Source: Escallonia rubra | Taxonomy: Eukaryota; Streptophyta; Magnoliopsida; Escalloniales; Escalloniaceae | Length of the DNA stretch: 64,000 nt | Assembly: GCA_033065855.1 (NCBI GenBank) | Contig: JAVXUO010002345.1 | Location: 434,001-498,000 of the forward strand | Direction of reading: 5' to 3' | Shown here: positions 13,201 to 24,311 of the stretch, piece by piece | How positions within the stretch are numbered: the first letter of the stretch is position 1 | How the letters are laid out: each line of letters opens with the position of its first letter | Translations under genes and position numbers: made by a program | The notes under the pieces: generated by a model | The model's database searches: none | Seen by the model: the letters and a program-made list of their open reading frames with translations, nothing else | Told to the model about the DNA's origin: nothing

Positions 13201-13728
13201 TCAGTTCTAGCCTTGCCAAACTTCTCATTACCTTTTGCAGTGGAGGTTAATGCAAGTGATCAAGGAGTAGGGGCAGTACTTATGCAGGAGGGAAGACCAT
13301 TGGCTTTCTTTAGCAAGGATTTTGGACCAAGGGCCTTGTCCCTTTCCACTTATGAAAAAGAACTAATGGCAATAGTGCAAGCAATTATGCACTGGCATAC
13401 CTATCTCAGCATTCAACCTTTTTTAATTATGACTGATCATTGTAGCTTGAAGTACCCGTCGGGGCAGAGAGTTACTTCTTTACTTCAGAAGAAGTGTCTT
13501 TCCAAATTATTAGGATTCACATTCACTATACATTACAAGTCAGGGGTTGAAAATAGAGCAGCAGACGCTTTGTCAAGGTTGCCAAATTCTGATGATGACA
13601 ATGGGGAACGCAGAGCTATGACATGTATCACACTAGTGTGGTTGACTGAGGTCAAGAAGAGTTATCAAGAGGATCAATTCATCATAGAACAAATTCAGTT
13701 GCTTACCCTGGATCCTTATGCAACTTCT
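10260..13728 (+). mobile_element. Ty3/gypsy LTR retrotransposon body, broken fossil
   Basis: A primer-binding-like motif, TTGGTTTTCAGAGC (about 10470), precedes gag (10500-11310, with the LPKLEFPRFWG and YFEFNPVDEQYKVSFA type segments). An aspartic protease (LIDTGSTHNFLDP, about 11822-11862) follows. Then comes reverse transcriptase (12390-12890: [49 protein letters not shown]) and RNase H (about 13120-13590: FSKDFGPRALSLSTYEKELMA, NRAADALSRLP). The recognisable sequence ends near 13728, where a copia fragment on the other strand begins. It is broken several times; no matching LTR pair was found, so its age cannot be set. Confidence 0.9.
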
Positions 13729-14844
13729 GAATTCACTTCCCTTTACCATGCTTCTTGCCATATTGAGAATCGTGCGATTCTTTCTTTCTGCAATGCCATT
13801 TTGTTGTGGCGTATAAGAGTCTATCAATTAATGAATGATTCCTAGCTTTTTATAGTAATCTTCAAATAACTTTGAGGTGTATTGGCCTTCTTTGTCAGAC
13901 CTGAGTATCTTCAGATGTTGTCCACTTATTTTTCAGCCATTTCTTTGAATTCCATGAATTTATCAAATGCTTCCGATTTTTCTTTAAGAATATACACCCA
14001 ACTCTTTCTACTGAAATTATCAATAAAAGCAAGGTAGTACCTGTTTTCGCCAAGTGTTGACCAGTTATATCAGAGTGCACAATCTCTAGTGGCCTTCTAG
14101 CTCTCCAGAATTTTCCAACTTCAAAACTTTGTATGTGTTGTTTTCCTTTAACGCTAACGCAAGCTTCATATAACTGATCTGGTTCATTAATTTCTGGCAG
14201 ACCATTCACCATCTTTGTTCTCGATAACAACTTTAAACCGGTAAAACCAAGATGACCAAATATTAAATGCCATAACCATGAATCATCTTTAATGAAAGAC
14301 TTCATGCATTTCATCATTTATGTTCAGGTATCAAGTGTGAAAAGACGGTTCTTTATCATTTCAACTTCGGCAATTAATTCTCTATCTCTGTTTCTGATAA
14401 CAAGAGAACAATCTTTCATGTGTATGTCGCACCCTTTTTCTAATAGCTGACTCAGACTGATAATATTGCTCTTTAAGGCTGGTACATAATAAACATCTAA
14501 TATATATTTTTTGTCTCCATTCTTTAAGGTAATCATAAGTTTACATTTGCCTTTAGCCGGAATCTTTGACAAGTCTCCGAAAGTAACTTCTCCTCTAAGT
14601 GTCTCGTCCAAATCTGTGAACAACTCCTTTCGGCCACACATATGGTTGTTGGCACTAGTATCGAGATACCAAACATTTTTCCTGTACTCTTCATTTCCTC
14701 TGTAAGTGAGAAAAATAGCATCTCTCACATTTTTCTCTTCAACTATTGCAAAATTATTTTTTTCCCTCTATCTTAAGGTTGATGTGCACTCGTAACTAAA
14801 ATGATCATATTTATTGCAATTATAGCATTTCAACTGAGATTTAT
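13728..14844 (-). mobile_element. Ty1/copia internal fragment, minus strand, fossil
   Basis: Read from 14844 downward, it shows a CCHC knuckle (CYNCNKYDHFSYEC, about 14785-14826), a protease start (WYLDTSANNHMCG, about 14640-14680), a GAG-pre-integrase segment (LWHLIFGHLGFTGLKLLS), an integrase start (PLEIVHSDITG) and [14 protein letters not shown] (about 13765-13810). No LTRs are present. It abuts the gypsy body on the left and the CACTA end on the right. It is old and broken several times. Confidence 0.88.
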
Positions 14845-15175
14845 CACTACAAGGAATAAGGTCTTTAGCGACGGATTTTCCCGTCGCTCAAGGCCTATAT
14901 TCCGTCGCTAAAAGTTTTAGCGACGAAATTACCGTCGCTAAAAGTCCCTCGTATAAAAGGCCGTTGCTAAAAGTTTTGCGACGGAATTATAAAATCCGTC
15001 GTCTAATATAGAACTTTTGGCGACGGATTTATTACTGAATTAGCGACGGAATATCCGTCGCTAATTATGTTTTACGTACTTTAATTTATTTTCTTTTTTA
15101 CGAAATTAGCGACGGGATAAAATATTTAGCGACGGAATTAATCCGTCGCTAAAAGTTAAAGTCATTTTTTAATTT
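14845..15175 (+). mobile_element. CACTA (En/Spm) DNA transposon terminus
   Basis: CACTACAAGG at 14845 is the canonical CACTA terminal sequence. It is followed by about ten copies of TAGCGACGG or its complement CCGTCGCTA, in both orientations, up to about 15150. In this superfamily such subterminal repeats are the binding sites of the element's own regulator protein. The orientation puts the element's interior to the right. I could not find the partner end (…CTTGTAGTG) or a transposase in the window, so this is a one-ended or non-autonomous copy. It appears to have inserted at the edge of the minus-strand copia fragment. Confidence 0.85.
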
Positions 15176-15430
15176 TTTTAAAATTTTTTAATGCCCAAAC
15201 CTGTAATAAAAAATTCAAACCAATTGAGTCCCATCCTCCGTCAACAATCTCAGTATATCAAATGCACGATTAACAATCTAAAATCATCAATTAAAAATCA
15301 TCGATCAATAATCACAATTAACAACCTAAAATTATCAAACAAATAGTCAATGTTCACAACATTGTTCAAAATGTACATATCCGATGCGATTAATTTAAAA
15401 TATTGTCTAATTACACCTTAGAGTTCAACA
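15176..15430. other. AT-rich spacer inside the CACTA element
   Basis: The spacer has repeated 'atcaatcaaaaatcatc / caattaacaacctaaaattatc' phrases (about 15255-15350) and no coding potential. It links the subterminal repeats to the B3 remnant. Confidence 0.45.
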
Positions 15431-15865
15431 TTAGGGGAAAGGCTTTTCACAAGTGCTTTCATCCAACACGCTGACTTGAAAACGCATTTGCTCCATGTGT
15501 TGAAAGACTACAAAGTCTCCTAGATGGAGGTCATGTTGTTGCACGACTTCGTTCCAACCCTCTTAGAAGCAAAGAACCTCTTGGCCAACCTTCTTCTTCA
15601 ATTTAACAAGCCATGACCCCTTACGGCTGGTTAAAGTTGCTTCAAATCTCAATGTGGTAAGCAATCGCCAAAATGCTACCGGTATGGCCTAACATATTCA
15701 TAATACAGTAAGACATGTAAGTTTTTAACCAAAGATAAAACTTTTAACACACGAAAACATAGAGAAAGCGGGATGACATACAAGTTCTGTATGAAAACCA
15801 GGCATCATGACCTTGAAGAAATGCCTGTTGACTGAAACGTCCCTGTTCACCGAAGCAGAAGCCAT
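15431..15865 (-). pseudogene. B3 DNA-binding domain gene remnant (REM-type), probably captured
   Basis: Two exons can be read on the minus strand. Exon 1 (15865-15782) encodes 28 residues from ATG, including NRHFFKVMMPGF, and ends at a GTATGT donor. A 93-nt intron ends in TTAG. Exon 2 (15688-15431) continues in phase with IPVAFWRLL, a SRKGSWLVKLKKKVGQEVL strand, EGWNEVVQQHDLHLGDF and FQVSVLDESTCEKPFP, then TAA. This is the plant B3 fold in order: strand 1 'FFKV', 'GSWLV', 'GW', 'HDL..GD..VF', C-terminal strand. B3 proteins bind DNA in the nucleus. An in-frame TAA at 15565-15563 (codon 70) interrupts the domain between LCF and EGW, so as it stands only the first half could be made. The full reading would be about 113 aa, a single B3 domain. 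It lies inside the CACTA-like element, so a transposon-captured gene fragment is the likeliest reading; a host pseudogene is the alternative. Confidence 0.82.
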
Positions 15866-16900
15866 TTAACCTACTTTAACATGAAAAACCAATCGATGAT
15901 TATTCAATCGACGAGCATCAATTTCATAGCTGAATTAAATCTATCAAATTATGTTAAAGTGATGCTAAAAAAACAGATCCACAGTGAGTTGTAGCTAAAA
16001 TGACTACCACAAAAATCTCAACTAAACACATCATCATTTGTCTCTAATGATGTCTGCAACAAATGTCACTAGCAATATCTACTTATAACTAGTGGTCACT
16101 GAATAGGGATTCGTAGGCTATTTCTCTCACAGAGGTTGCACCCAAAATCTTCCTAGTAAAATTGACACTCTCTCCCTCTCATTTTGAGTGTCTTGTTTGA
16201 CTTTACATTTTGATTAAGGAAGCAAAAATTAAATACGTTAGCAAGTCATAAAACTTACACATTTTCTGCAAAGGTCCCCTACAAGCAAAAGTTTCAAGAA
16301 AACGCATTAGATGTGATCACCCTATTTTTTAGGGATAATACATAAGAAAATGTAATGCACTAGCTTACTATATACTTTGGAACCGACTAAAGTCGAAAGC
16401 ATGACACTCAAAATGAGACGGCGAGAGTACATCAGAAGATCTCAAGCGCTCCTAGTCGTCGCTACTTGTTTTGTTCGTGTGTGTGTGTATGTGTGTGAAA
16501 GAAAGAGGGGGGGGGAGGGGAGGTGGGGCGGCTATGGGGGTTTGGTTGGTGGGAGGGATGGTGGGTGGGTGCACACAACACACTGCAAAGCTCGTGTTGG
16601 AGCTGCATGGGAATATGAAGGGTGTGGTCCAAAGTCCAAACTGCATATGAAACTACGATTACAACTAGTAGTAGTAGTAGTTTAATTGTTTTGAGATTCG
16701 AGCTGATGAATTGAAGAATGGAGGGCCCCCCAGTTTTATCTCCCTTTTTCTCTCTCTGCAAACGCAATGCAATGCCATGCCTCGGCATATCAAAAGCATC
16801 ATCCACAACATCCGCCATTGCTTCTGCTGCATCTCCCTCCACCATATGCGCTGAGGATCGATATGTGTCTCTCTCTTTTGTAACATTTTATTTATTTAAC
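15866..16900. other. Intergenic or element interior; weak ORF only
   Basis: The stretch contains a (GT)n/G-rich tract (16470-16580). A minus-strand ATG frame (16845-16462) starts MVEGDAAEAMADVVDDAFDM and passes through a hydrophobic LLLLLVVIVV run into low-complexity His/Pro/Thr. I recognise no family; the hydrophobic run is translated from GTA triplets. It could be a small first exon but is unsupported. Confidence 0.35.
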
Positions 16901-18940
16901 AGTATCCATTTGAGGAGGAGGATCTAATTAAATTGGCTTTCATGTTCAGCCTACGTCTTGCCATCTCTCAATCTTAACAAATAACCTTTGATTCGTGCAT
17001 AACCAAAACCCCTCTACAAAATTAAGCTTAGGGATCACCCAACTAACAACATGGCAATAATAGCAAGGAACCATGCATCAACCAGCCCAAGTTGCAGACT
17101 GCTAACAACGTGCTATGTGGGCAGAGGCAAAAAGCACACTCAATTCACTTGGTCTCTTCACGTTGAATTTCAGTTTGGGACAAGGGGGTGGGAGGTCTTA
17201 CATCCTACTGTTAAGACAGCATATCATGTTGGGCGATTGTCTTCATATTCTATTGATTTTGGGAGCTTGTTATGAGGATAATTGTGGCATATGAGTAGGC
17301 CGTAGGTACGAAATGTATGATTTTTGGTATGCAAACTGGGCTGTGGTGGGGGCAGAGGTTGGCAGGCATGAAGTGTTGAGCACCTCAATACCGTCTTGGT
17401 CACAGACATTTGGTCGGCTTATTTGTGGACTCGGTGTCCTTCCCCATATTCTTCTTGTTGTTTAAGAGGATCTGAATTTGGTTGCTAGGTCAACCTGACA
17501 AAAATTGTCACTTCAACTCAAGTTCAGGTCCAATTGCTTTTTCTTTTTTTTAAAGTCCTTTATTATCATTAAGCTACAACAACACTACTTACATGTCTTC
17601 AACCCAGTCAAATTTAAACAAAGATAACATCAAAATTCATCAAAGTTGCAAAACTGTGTTAGGCAGTTTCCAATCTTGGCGTAATTGCTGATTGGTTGGT
17701 GATCTCTGGACTTTCTTCTAGCTCAATAACCTTTGTTAAGAAGTAAAAAAAAGTTACCAACTTTAGATCGTAGCCCCCCACACCCCCCTCTCCTTTAAAA
17801 AAAAAACTAAAAATAAAATAGAGGGGGGTGGGGAAGGAACTGAACAAGCCTATTATTTCTGATAGTCTGACAGTGAGCTTGTAGCCTAACAATTAGAAAT
17901 ATTCACCTTTAACATTTGAGCTTCACAACAATCACCTAAACAATTATAGCACAACGATTAAAAGATGCTTAACATAGAAGTGAAAATCAAATAAGTAAGA
18001 ATGTACATCTAACATCATATTAAAAAAGAAAGTGTTTACCATATAAAAAGAAGGAAAGAGCACGGAAAATATAGATGTCCTTGACTTGTCAACAGTGGGA
18101 TTCAACCCGACTTGTCCTCGATCACTCATGTCTTGATCAATATCCTTATTCTTGTCTTCAACTTTTAAAATAGTGGAACAGGAAAGTCACAAAGTTGTAC
18201 CAGCTTGTGAACATGACCCATTTTTCAGTCAACTTACATTTTTCCACAAGACAACCCGTGCTTAAGTGCTAAATGCTCAAAACCTCAACATGTGAGTACA
18301 CAGAGAGAACAAGAGAATGGACAATCCAACACTATCTTTCTGGTTTCTGTTCATTCTCAATTTCCTAGTGATCCTCACCACCCCCCAGCCAAGTTTGCTA
18401 TACAACCACTGTTCAACTGGTGGCAACTACACCGCCACCAGCACCTACGCAGCCAACCTGAAAACCCTCATTTCCTCCATCTCCTAATTCATCACATTCG
18501 TGATAAAATTCTTACATACTTGACTAACTGATCTCAAATATCCATTTGCTAAACTAATTTGTGGCTTCAATTGTGAAATTATGTTTCTAAGTAAACGAGA
18601 ATGAATTTGCCTAGTCAAATCCCTTGCCCAACCAAGAAATGGCTAAGGCTTATCAGTGGAACCTTACTCGATGCAAGGCATTTTTATGGACCTTTCCATG
18701 TCTTTTTCTAGCTTGACAACCTTTAGCATATTTATTGAATCCTTCATATCCCCGTCTCGGCCTCTGCGGAAAAGAATGAGCATGCCTCTGAATCGACTAC
18801 CTCATCTTTATTCTTTACACAAGATTGATGTGCTCCAGATGCTTTCATGCACTTTAGCCCTTACTTGCATACCTTAATGTTTACAAACACATCTAAGTGT
18901 TAATCCTTCAGGGATCCTCTAACACAATTTTTTGTTCATA
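16901..18940. other. Intergenic, no gene recognised
   Basis: I examined both strands and found no conserved domain. There is a pyrimidine/purine inverted pair around 17775-17830 ('ccccccacacccccctctcc' against 'gaggggggtggggaagg') that could form a hairpin. The short frames are not conserved-looking. Confidence 0.45.
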
Positions 18941-20617
18941 AAAAAAAATGTTGGGTAAACTACACTGTCTGAGTATCCCTTAGATTATGTCCTAATAACT
19001 CGTTACCCCTCCTCCATTTTGACAAATTACACTAACACCCCTGCCTTGGTGGATGGTGTTAGTGTTTTAGTTAAAATGACTTAAATAACCTTACCTGTGT
19101 AACCATACCAGCCACTACAAATGCACCATCAAGACCACCACAACCACAAAACCCACCACCACAGTTAATGCAAACCCACCATTATCCCACAAAGCCACTA
19201 CTATAGACAAACCACAAACTCACCACCCCCCACCGATTCTTCCACTACAAACCAATCAAAGCAAATCCATAAACCCGCGACTGTAGACCCACCACCATCA
19301 TAGATCCCCCCACCACCAACCAATCTCACCGTACACAAACGCACTACCCTCTAAACGATCCCACAACTACAGACCCCAAACCACCAACCGAGCCATTGCC
19401 ATAAAACCTTCACGTACACTAATCAATCTCATCGCCAACAATCAATCCCTTCCACCAAAACAAACCCACCATCACACTAGTGCCACCAACCAAATTTCAA
19501 CCACACACCACATTCACCGTTAACCCACTCTGAAGTGTGTGATGACGCTGACGCATGCATTTATGTGTGAATGCGTGGAAACTCGTGATGAGGTATAAGA
19601 GCTGGGCTGGTGTTGCTGTTTGTGGTGATTAGTAGTTGGGTGGAAGTCTTAGTGGTGGGCGGTGGTGGTGTTGATGTTGGTACTTTTTTTGAATTACTAA
19701 GGTAGTGCTAGTGGGCCTACTTTTGTTTTAAAATATCTTTAAGCAGAAATGGATGGGAAGACAATGGAAGGGTGTATGTGAGACGCTGAATGCAATGTGA
19801 ATGCAAGTTTTTAGAAGGAAGGGGTGGCAAGAAAAAACACAACCTCTTGAAGGGTTACCTAGTGTAATTTTCCTAAAAGTATCTATTGCTTGCAACTTGA
19901 CTTTCCAATGAACTTTTCTTTGTGGATTTTTTAAAAACTGAATGATTGGACCTCTCAAATCACTTTTATCCCAAAAAAATAAAGGCAGCTATCTCAACCT
20001 CTTGAAATCAATGCTAATTAAGTTGATGATAACTGTTTTATTAGTTTAATACGATGTTGTTCAATTCCATTAGGAATTTTAAGTCCTAATGCAACTCATG
20101 CCATACCCTTAGAATATGGTGACGTCACCATATTGTGTAAGCAAACATAGTTCATACAAGAAAGAAAATTTTAACCTAATGCACAACATTTAAAGTCCCC
20201 ACCAACTTGCTTTGAAATTACATTTCTCCAAAAATCTGAACTGTCGTTATATTCGTCTACTGACATATCTAAGCCAATTATGAAAGTTTCATGTTGCTAC
20301 AATTTTGATCAACCTAAAACGCAAATTAGTGAGAATTTCTAACATGAGAGCCTAATACTACTCAAGCTCTAGCTCTATTAACTGTTTTTGACCTATCAAT
20401 CATCAATTTCCATGATACAAGTAAATCCGCCAACAATTGACCTTTCACTGCTTTTTGTGAAACTATGCTAAGATGTATTTAATATTAAAGGAACAATACA
20501 TTTGTGATTATTGCTCTCAAGACTCGTTTAGTTAGCCTATACTTAACCAAGTCAGTTTGTTCGACTGCTTATAAAACATAAGGCAATATATATTGTATTA
20601 GCTTAACTGCAGTCAAA
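18941..20617. other. Intergenic with CCA-rich low complexity
   Basis: 19090-19520 is a long degenerate ACC/CCA-rich tract. GGGTAAACTACACTGTCTGAG at about 18953 resembles the MULE terminus at 22989, and a weak counterpart TACCTAGTGTAATTTTCC lies near 19856. A worn, unrelated non-autonomous MULE is possible but unproven. No gene is visible. Confidence 0.35.
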
Positions 20618-20740
20618 TCTATATAATATATAATAAGCGAAACGAGAAAGACATTGATAACTTCTTTGCGCAACACATCATCATTTCTTTATATGACACC
20701 TCACCAGATTAATTATCTTTTATATTAGTAAGTCCTATTT

Positions 20741-21795
20741 AATTTAAAAACTAACTCTAATCATTCTAAAATTCTGCTTAATCAATATACTAATCTATTA
20801 AGATTTCTTTTTGACAATTATGTCCTTAAATTCAAAAACTAATTCTAATAATTCTCAAACTCATCCTTATCATTATACTAACTTATTAGGACTTAATATT
20901 CACTATTGTATTTTCAAAACTACTCTCTAATATGAATATAAAAACTCATATATATAAAAAACAAAAATAATACTTTCGATTTAGAAGAAAAAAATTAATT
21001 TAAAAACCAATTCTAATCCTTCTAAAACTTTATCTAATCAACATACTAATCCATTAAGACTTTGTTTTGAAAATTATGTTCTTGAAAGTGTTTTTTAATA
21101 TGAAAATTAAAATCCATAGATCCAAAAAATAACTTATGAGATATAAAATAAAAATTTGATCTAATAATTAATTTAAATTTGGATAGAATCCTAATTTTTA
21201 TGTCTAAATAAATTTGCAGAGTACTCTTAACCTAACTTTTCAAGTTAATAGACTTGGTTTTTAAATGAATCAAATTGGGCCACTAAAAGAACATAATAAT
21301 AATATAATCTTGACAAGTTACTTGAAACTGTTACAAATAAAGTATTAAAAATTTCTTACTAACTGCAATTATAGTTTTAGCAAAAGTAGAATTTTTTCCC
21401 ATAAGATGTAAATCTCTTTTTGTTTCTTGAATGTGGTATTCATTCATACATTTTTTGTAACTTTTTAAGCAATTTTACTAACTTACTCGAGTTTGACTCG
21501 AAATCCTGAGCTATAATAATTAATAACTGAGGCGAGAAATGCAATCGTGACACCTTATTGCATTGTGTTTCTAATTTAATAAGAGTTATAAAAACTAATG
21601 TTAAACACATTAATATTACAAAAGATCTCCAAACATTATTTTGAACGGAGTCCCTAATTTTGCAATTAATTAAATCAACAAATATAGTAGACATTTAAAT
21701 AATTAGCCTTATGCAATTCAAAAATCAATTCAAAATATTTAAAATTTTCTAACCAATATAGTAATATATTATGACATTATTGGAATATTATATAT
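20741..21795 (+). repeat. Degenerate internal repeats of the Helitron
   Basis: A unit of about 75-95 bp, recognisable by 'aaaact/caattctaat..ttct.aaa..ttatctaatcaatatactaat..attaagact', occurs near 20741-20830, 20831-20905, 20997-21090 and, more worn, 21717-21795. No coding function is visible. Internal tandem or dispersed subrepeats are common in non-autonomous Helitrons. Confidence 0.55.
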
Positions 21796-22988
21796 CGAAA
21801 AAGTTCTCTAACATGAAAAATTAACCTGTAAAAAAAATTACTTAAGAGATTTAATAAGAAAAATTAGGTTCTATTTCAAATTCATAATGAAGTTTTCTCT
21901 AAATTCAAATATGAATCTAACTCAATAACTATTTTGATTAAAAATATTGGTCAATAATTTCCTTTACTCTAAAGTTTTGCGGTATCCTATTTAGTCACAT
22001 TGGTTAAATGTAAAAATACCATAATATGCAGATTCTATATGAGATACATTAAAAAAATAGTGTAAACTTAAAAAACCTTAATTATGTAAGCTTTTCTTAA
22101 ATTCAACTAATTTTATGTTGAAAAAGTTTTGAACTAATTTTTTATGGTATTTTTATTGTGAATAATTAACTATTAAGCATTCTAAATTCTACATTAGCAA
22201 TATACCATTTTTTATTTTAATTATGTAAACTTTTATAATTTTGAATAGAATTGCATATAAAATCTAAAAACATATTAGTTATTGTGTGATGAATGTATAC
22301 TGAAACTTGGATTGAAATTCTTATTATATCTGAAGCTAAATCTTACTTAGTAAGCATGCTTATTGTATACTTTGTGAAATGTTGGTTAAATTTTGTTCAG
22401 CAATTTCCTTACTACGAGGGTTTGAGGTATTGTATATAGTCATGTTGGTTAAACTTTTTAAATTTTATATAATTACTTCATGCACTGATTACTATTTTCT
22501 CTTCTTCTTAAAATGTCACACCATCCTTACTTTATTAGTTGTGTTGATTAACTTTTATAACATGCTATAAACAAATATATGGACCAAAATTTTCTCTATC
22601 AAAATTAAACTAATGTATAACTAATCTTATGGACAACCCATTCAAAGGTACAATTTATTTTTAAAAGATAAGTAGAAAAATAATAAAATGTCTTATGTAA
22701 TAGCAAGTTGATCTCAATATGTTCTCCGCATATTTTTATCTATAAAATTTACTTTTTCTTTTTTGTGTACTAAATAAGCTTTTAATTTTTGTACATCTAT
22801 AGAGTTACCCAATGAGAATTAGCAGATATGCACAAGGATATTGCTTAATGATATTTGACCAGAAATGTTAATTTATTTTATTATAATAAATTTCAAACCA
22901 AAATTAAAGTAACTCTTTCTCATAAATTATAAAATTGTGCAAGATATTTTATTATGCATTTTAAGACTACTAAGATAAATTATTGTTA
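21796..22988. other. AT-rich Helitron interior, no gene
   Basis: The sequence is roughly three quarters or more A+T. The frames are short and hydrophobic by composition. The last nine bases, TTATTGTTA (22980-22988), are the left copy of the MULE target duplication. Confidence 0.5.
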
Positions 22989-23066
22989 GGGTAAATTACA
23001 CTAAAACCCCCTGAGGTTTTACATAATTACACTCAACTACCGCTATCTTTAAAAATTACACTCCGC
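22989..23066 (+). repeat. MULE left terminal inverted repeat
   Basis: This 78-bp repeat is identical in inverted orientation to 28743-28820. It has two ATTACACT words spaced like protein-binding sites. In Mutator elements the TIR carries the transposase binding site and the promoter. Confidence 0.95.
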
Positions 23067-23327
23067 TAAATTTTTTTTTTTTCTCTTACGGTGTTAACGT
23101 TGGAATGCAAAAAGACATGAATACCCTCCTACGGTTTTCTTGAGATTTTGGAGGGAAAACCTGTTCTTGGGAATTGGAGGGAAACTTCTTCTCGGGAAGG
23201 AGGAAAAACAGGTTGGCAGAGAAGGAGGTAGGGGGTCACTGTGCGATCGGGGGAAGGGAAGCCTAGAAAAAAATCAGAGCCAAACATTTCACAACCCTAA
23301 TCTCATAAAAAAGACGACGCAACCAAT

Positions 23328-23445
23328 TCCGGTGTACCTGTGCTGCGGGACGACGTAACCACTTCCGGTGAACCTGTGCTGCGGGACGACGCAACATTTT
23401 CGGTGTACCTGTGCTGCGGGACGACAACCACTTCCGGTGAATCTA
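23328..23445 (+). repeat. 35-bp tandem repeat in the MULE 5' region
   Basis: The unit TTCCGGTGTACCTGTGCTGC plus GGGACGACGYAACCA starts at about 23328, 23363 and 23398, with a partial fourth copy at 23432. Its GC content is far above the surroundings. It lies in the probable leader or promoter of the transposase gene. Confidence 0.75.
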
Positions 23446-23599
23446 CTTGAAGGTATGTTTTCCTAACTCCTTCATGTCTTTCACGTTTTTCTCGTTATTT
23501 CCCATTTCTGATCTTTCTTCTTTTGCATGATTTCCTTAGTTGATAGCATAATGTAACCTGTAATTAGAGCCTGATTTAGGCCCTAATTCACGTAGACAC

Positions 23600-24290
23600 A
23601 TTTTGAACCCTAATTGGACCGTAATTGAACCAAATGAACTCTAATTGAACCATAATTGAACCGTAATGTAACCAATTGAACCCTAATTGAACCGGAATGT
23701 AACCAATTGAACCCTAATTGGATCGTAAGTGAACCAATTGAACTCTAATTGAACCGTAATGTAATCAATTGAACCCTAATTGGACCGTAATTGAACAAAT
23801 TGAACCCTAATTGAACCGTAATCGAACCAATTGAACTCTAATTGAACCATAATTAAACCGTAATGTAACCAATTGAACCCTAATTGAACCAATTGAACAA
23901 ATTGAACCCTAAATGAACCTTAATTGAACAAAATGACCCTAATTGAACCAATTGAACTCTAATTGAACCCTAATTGGACCCTAATTGAACAAATAGAAAC
24001 CTAATTGAACCAATTGAACTCTAATTGAACCCTAATTGGACCCTAATTGAACAAATTGGACCCTAATCGAACCCTAATTGAACAAATTGAACCCTAATTG
24101 AACCCATTGAACTCTAATTGAACAAATTGAACCCTACTTGGACCTTAATTGAACCAATTGAACCTTAATTGTACCAATTGTACTCTAATTGAACAAATTG
24201 AACCCTAATTGAATATCCTAATTCACTTAACCCCAGCTGATGAACCCTAAATTGAATGCCCTAATTGTAGCCCTAATTTAACCCCCTAAT
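23600..24290 (+). repeat. Degenerate decamer array (TAATTGAACC) in the transposase leader
   Basis: About 700 bp is built almost entirely of variants of a 10-base word, CCTAATTGAA / CCAATTGAAC, with dozens of copies and scattered point differences. It ends just before the TACAG acceptor-like site next to the transposase ATG, so it probably forms the 5' untranslated leader or its intron. The ACCCTAATT words recall plant telomere repeats, but the period is 10, not 7. Confidence 0.85.
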
Positions 24291-24311
24291 TATTTTTCCT
24301 TGTACTACAGA

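Noticed and set aside
18953-19876. Older non-autonomous MULE
   Set aside because: Only about 15 bp at each side resemble each other and no 9-bp duplication was seen.
23600-24290. Telomere-like repeats (ACCCTAATT words)
   Set aside because: The plant telomere unit is CCCTAAA with period 7; here the period is 10 and the words are degenerate.
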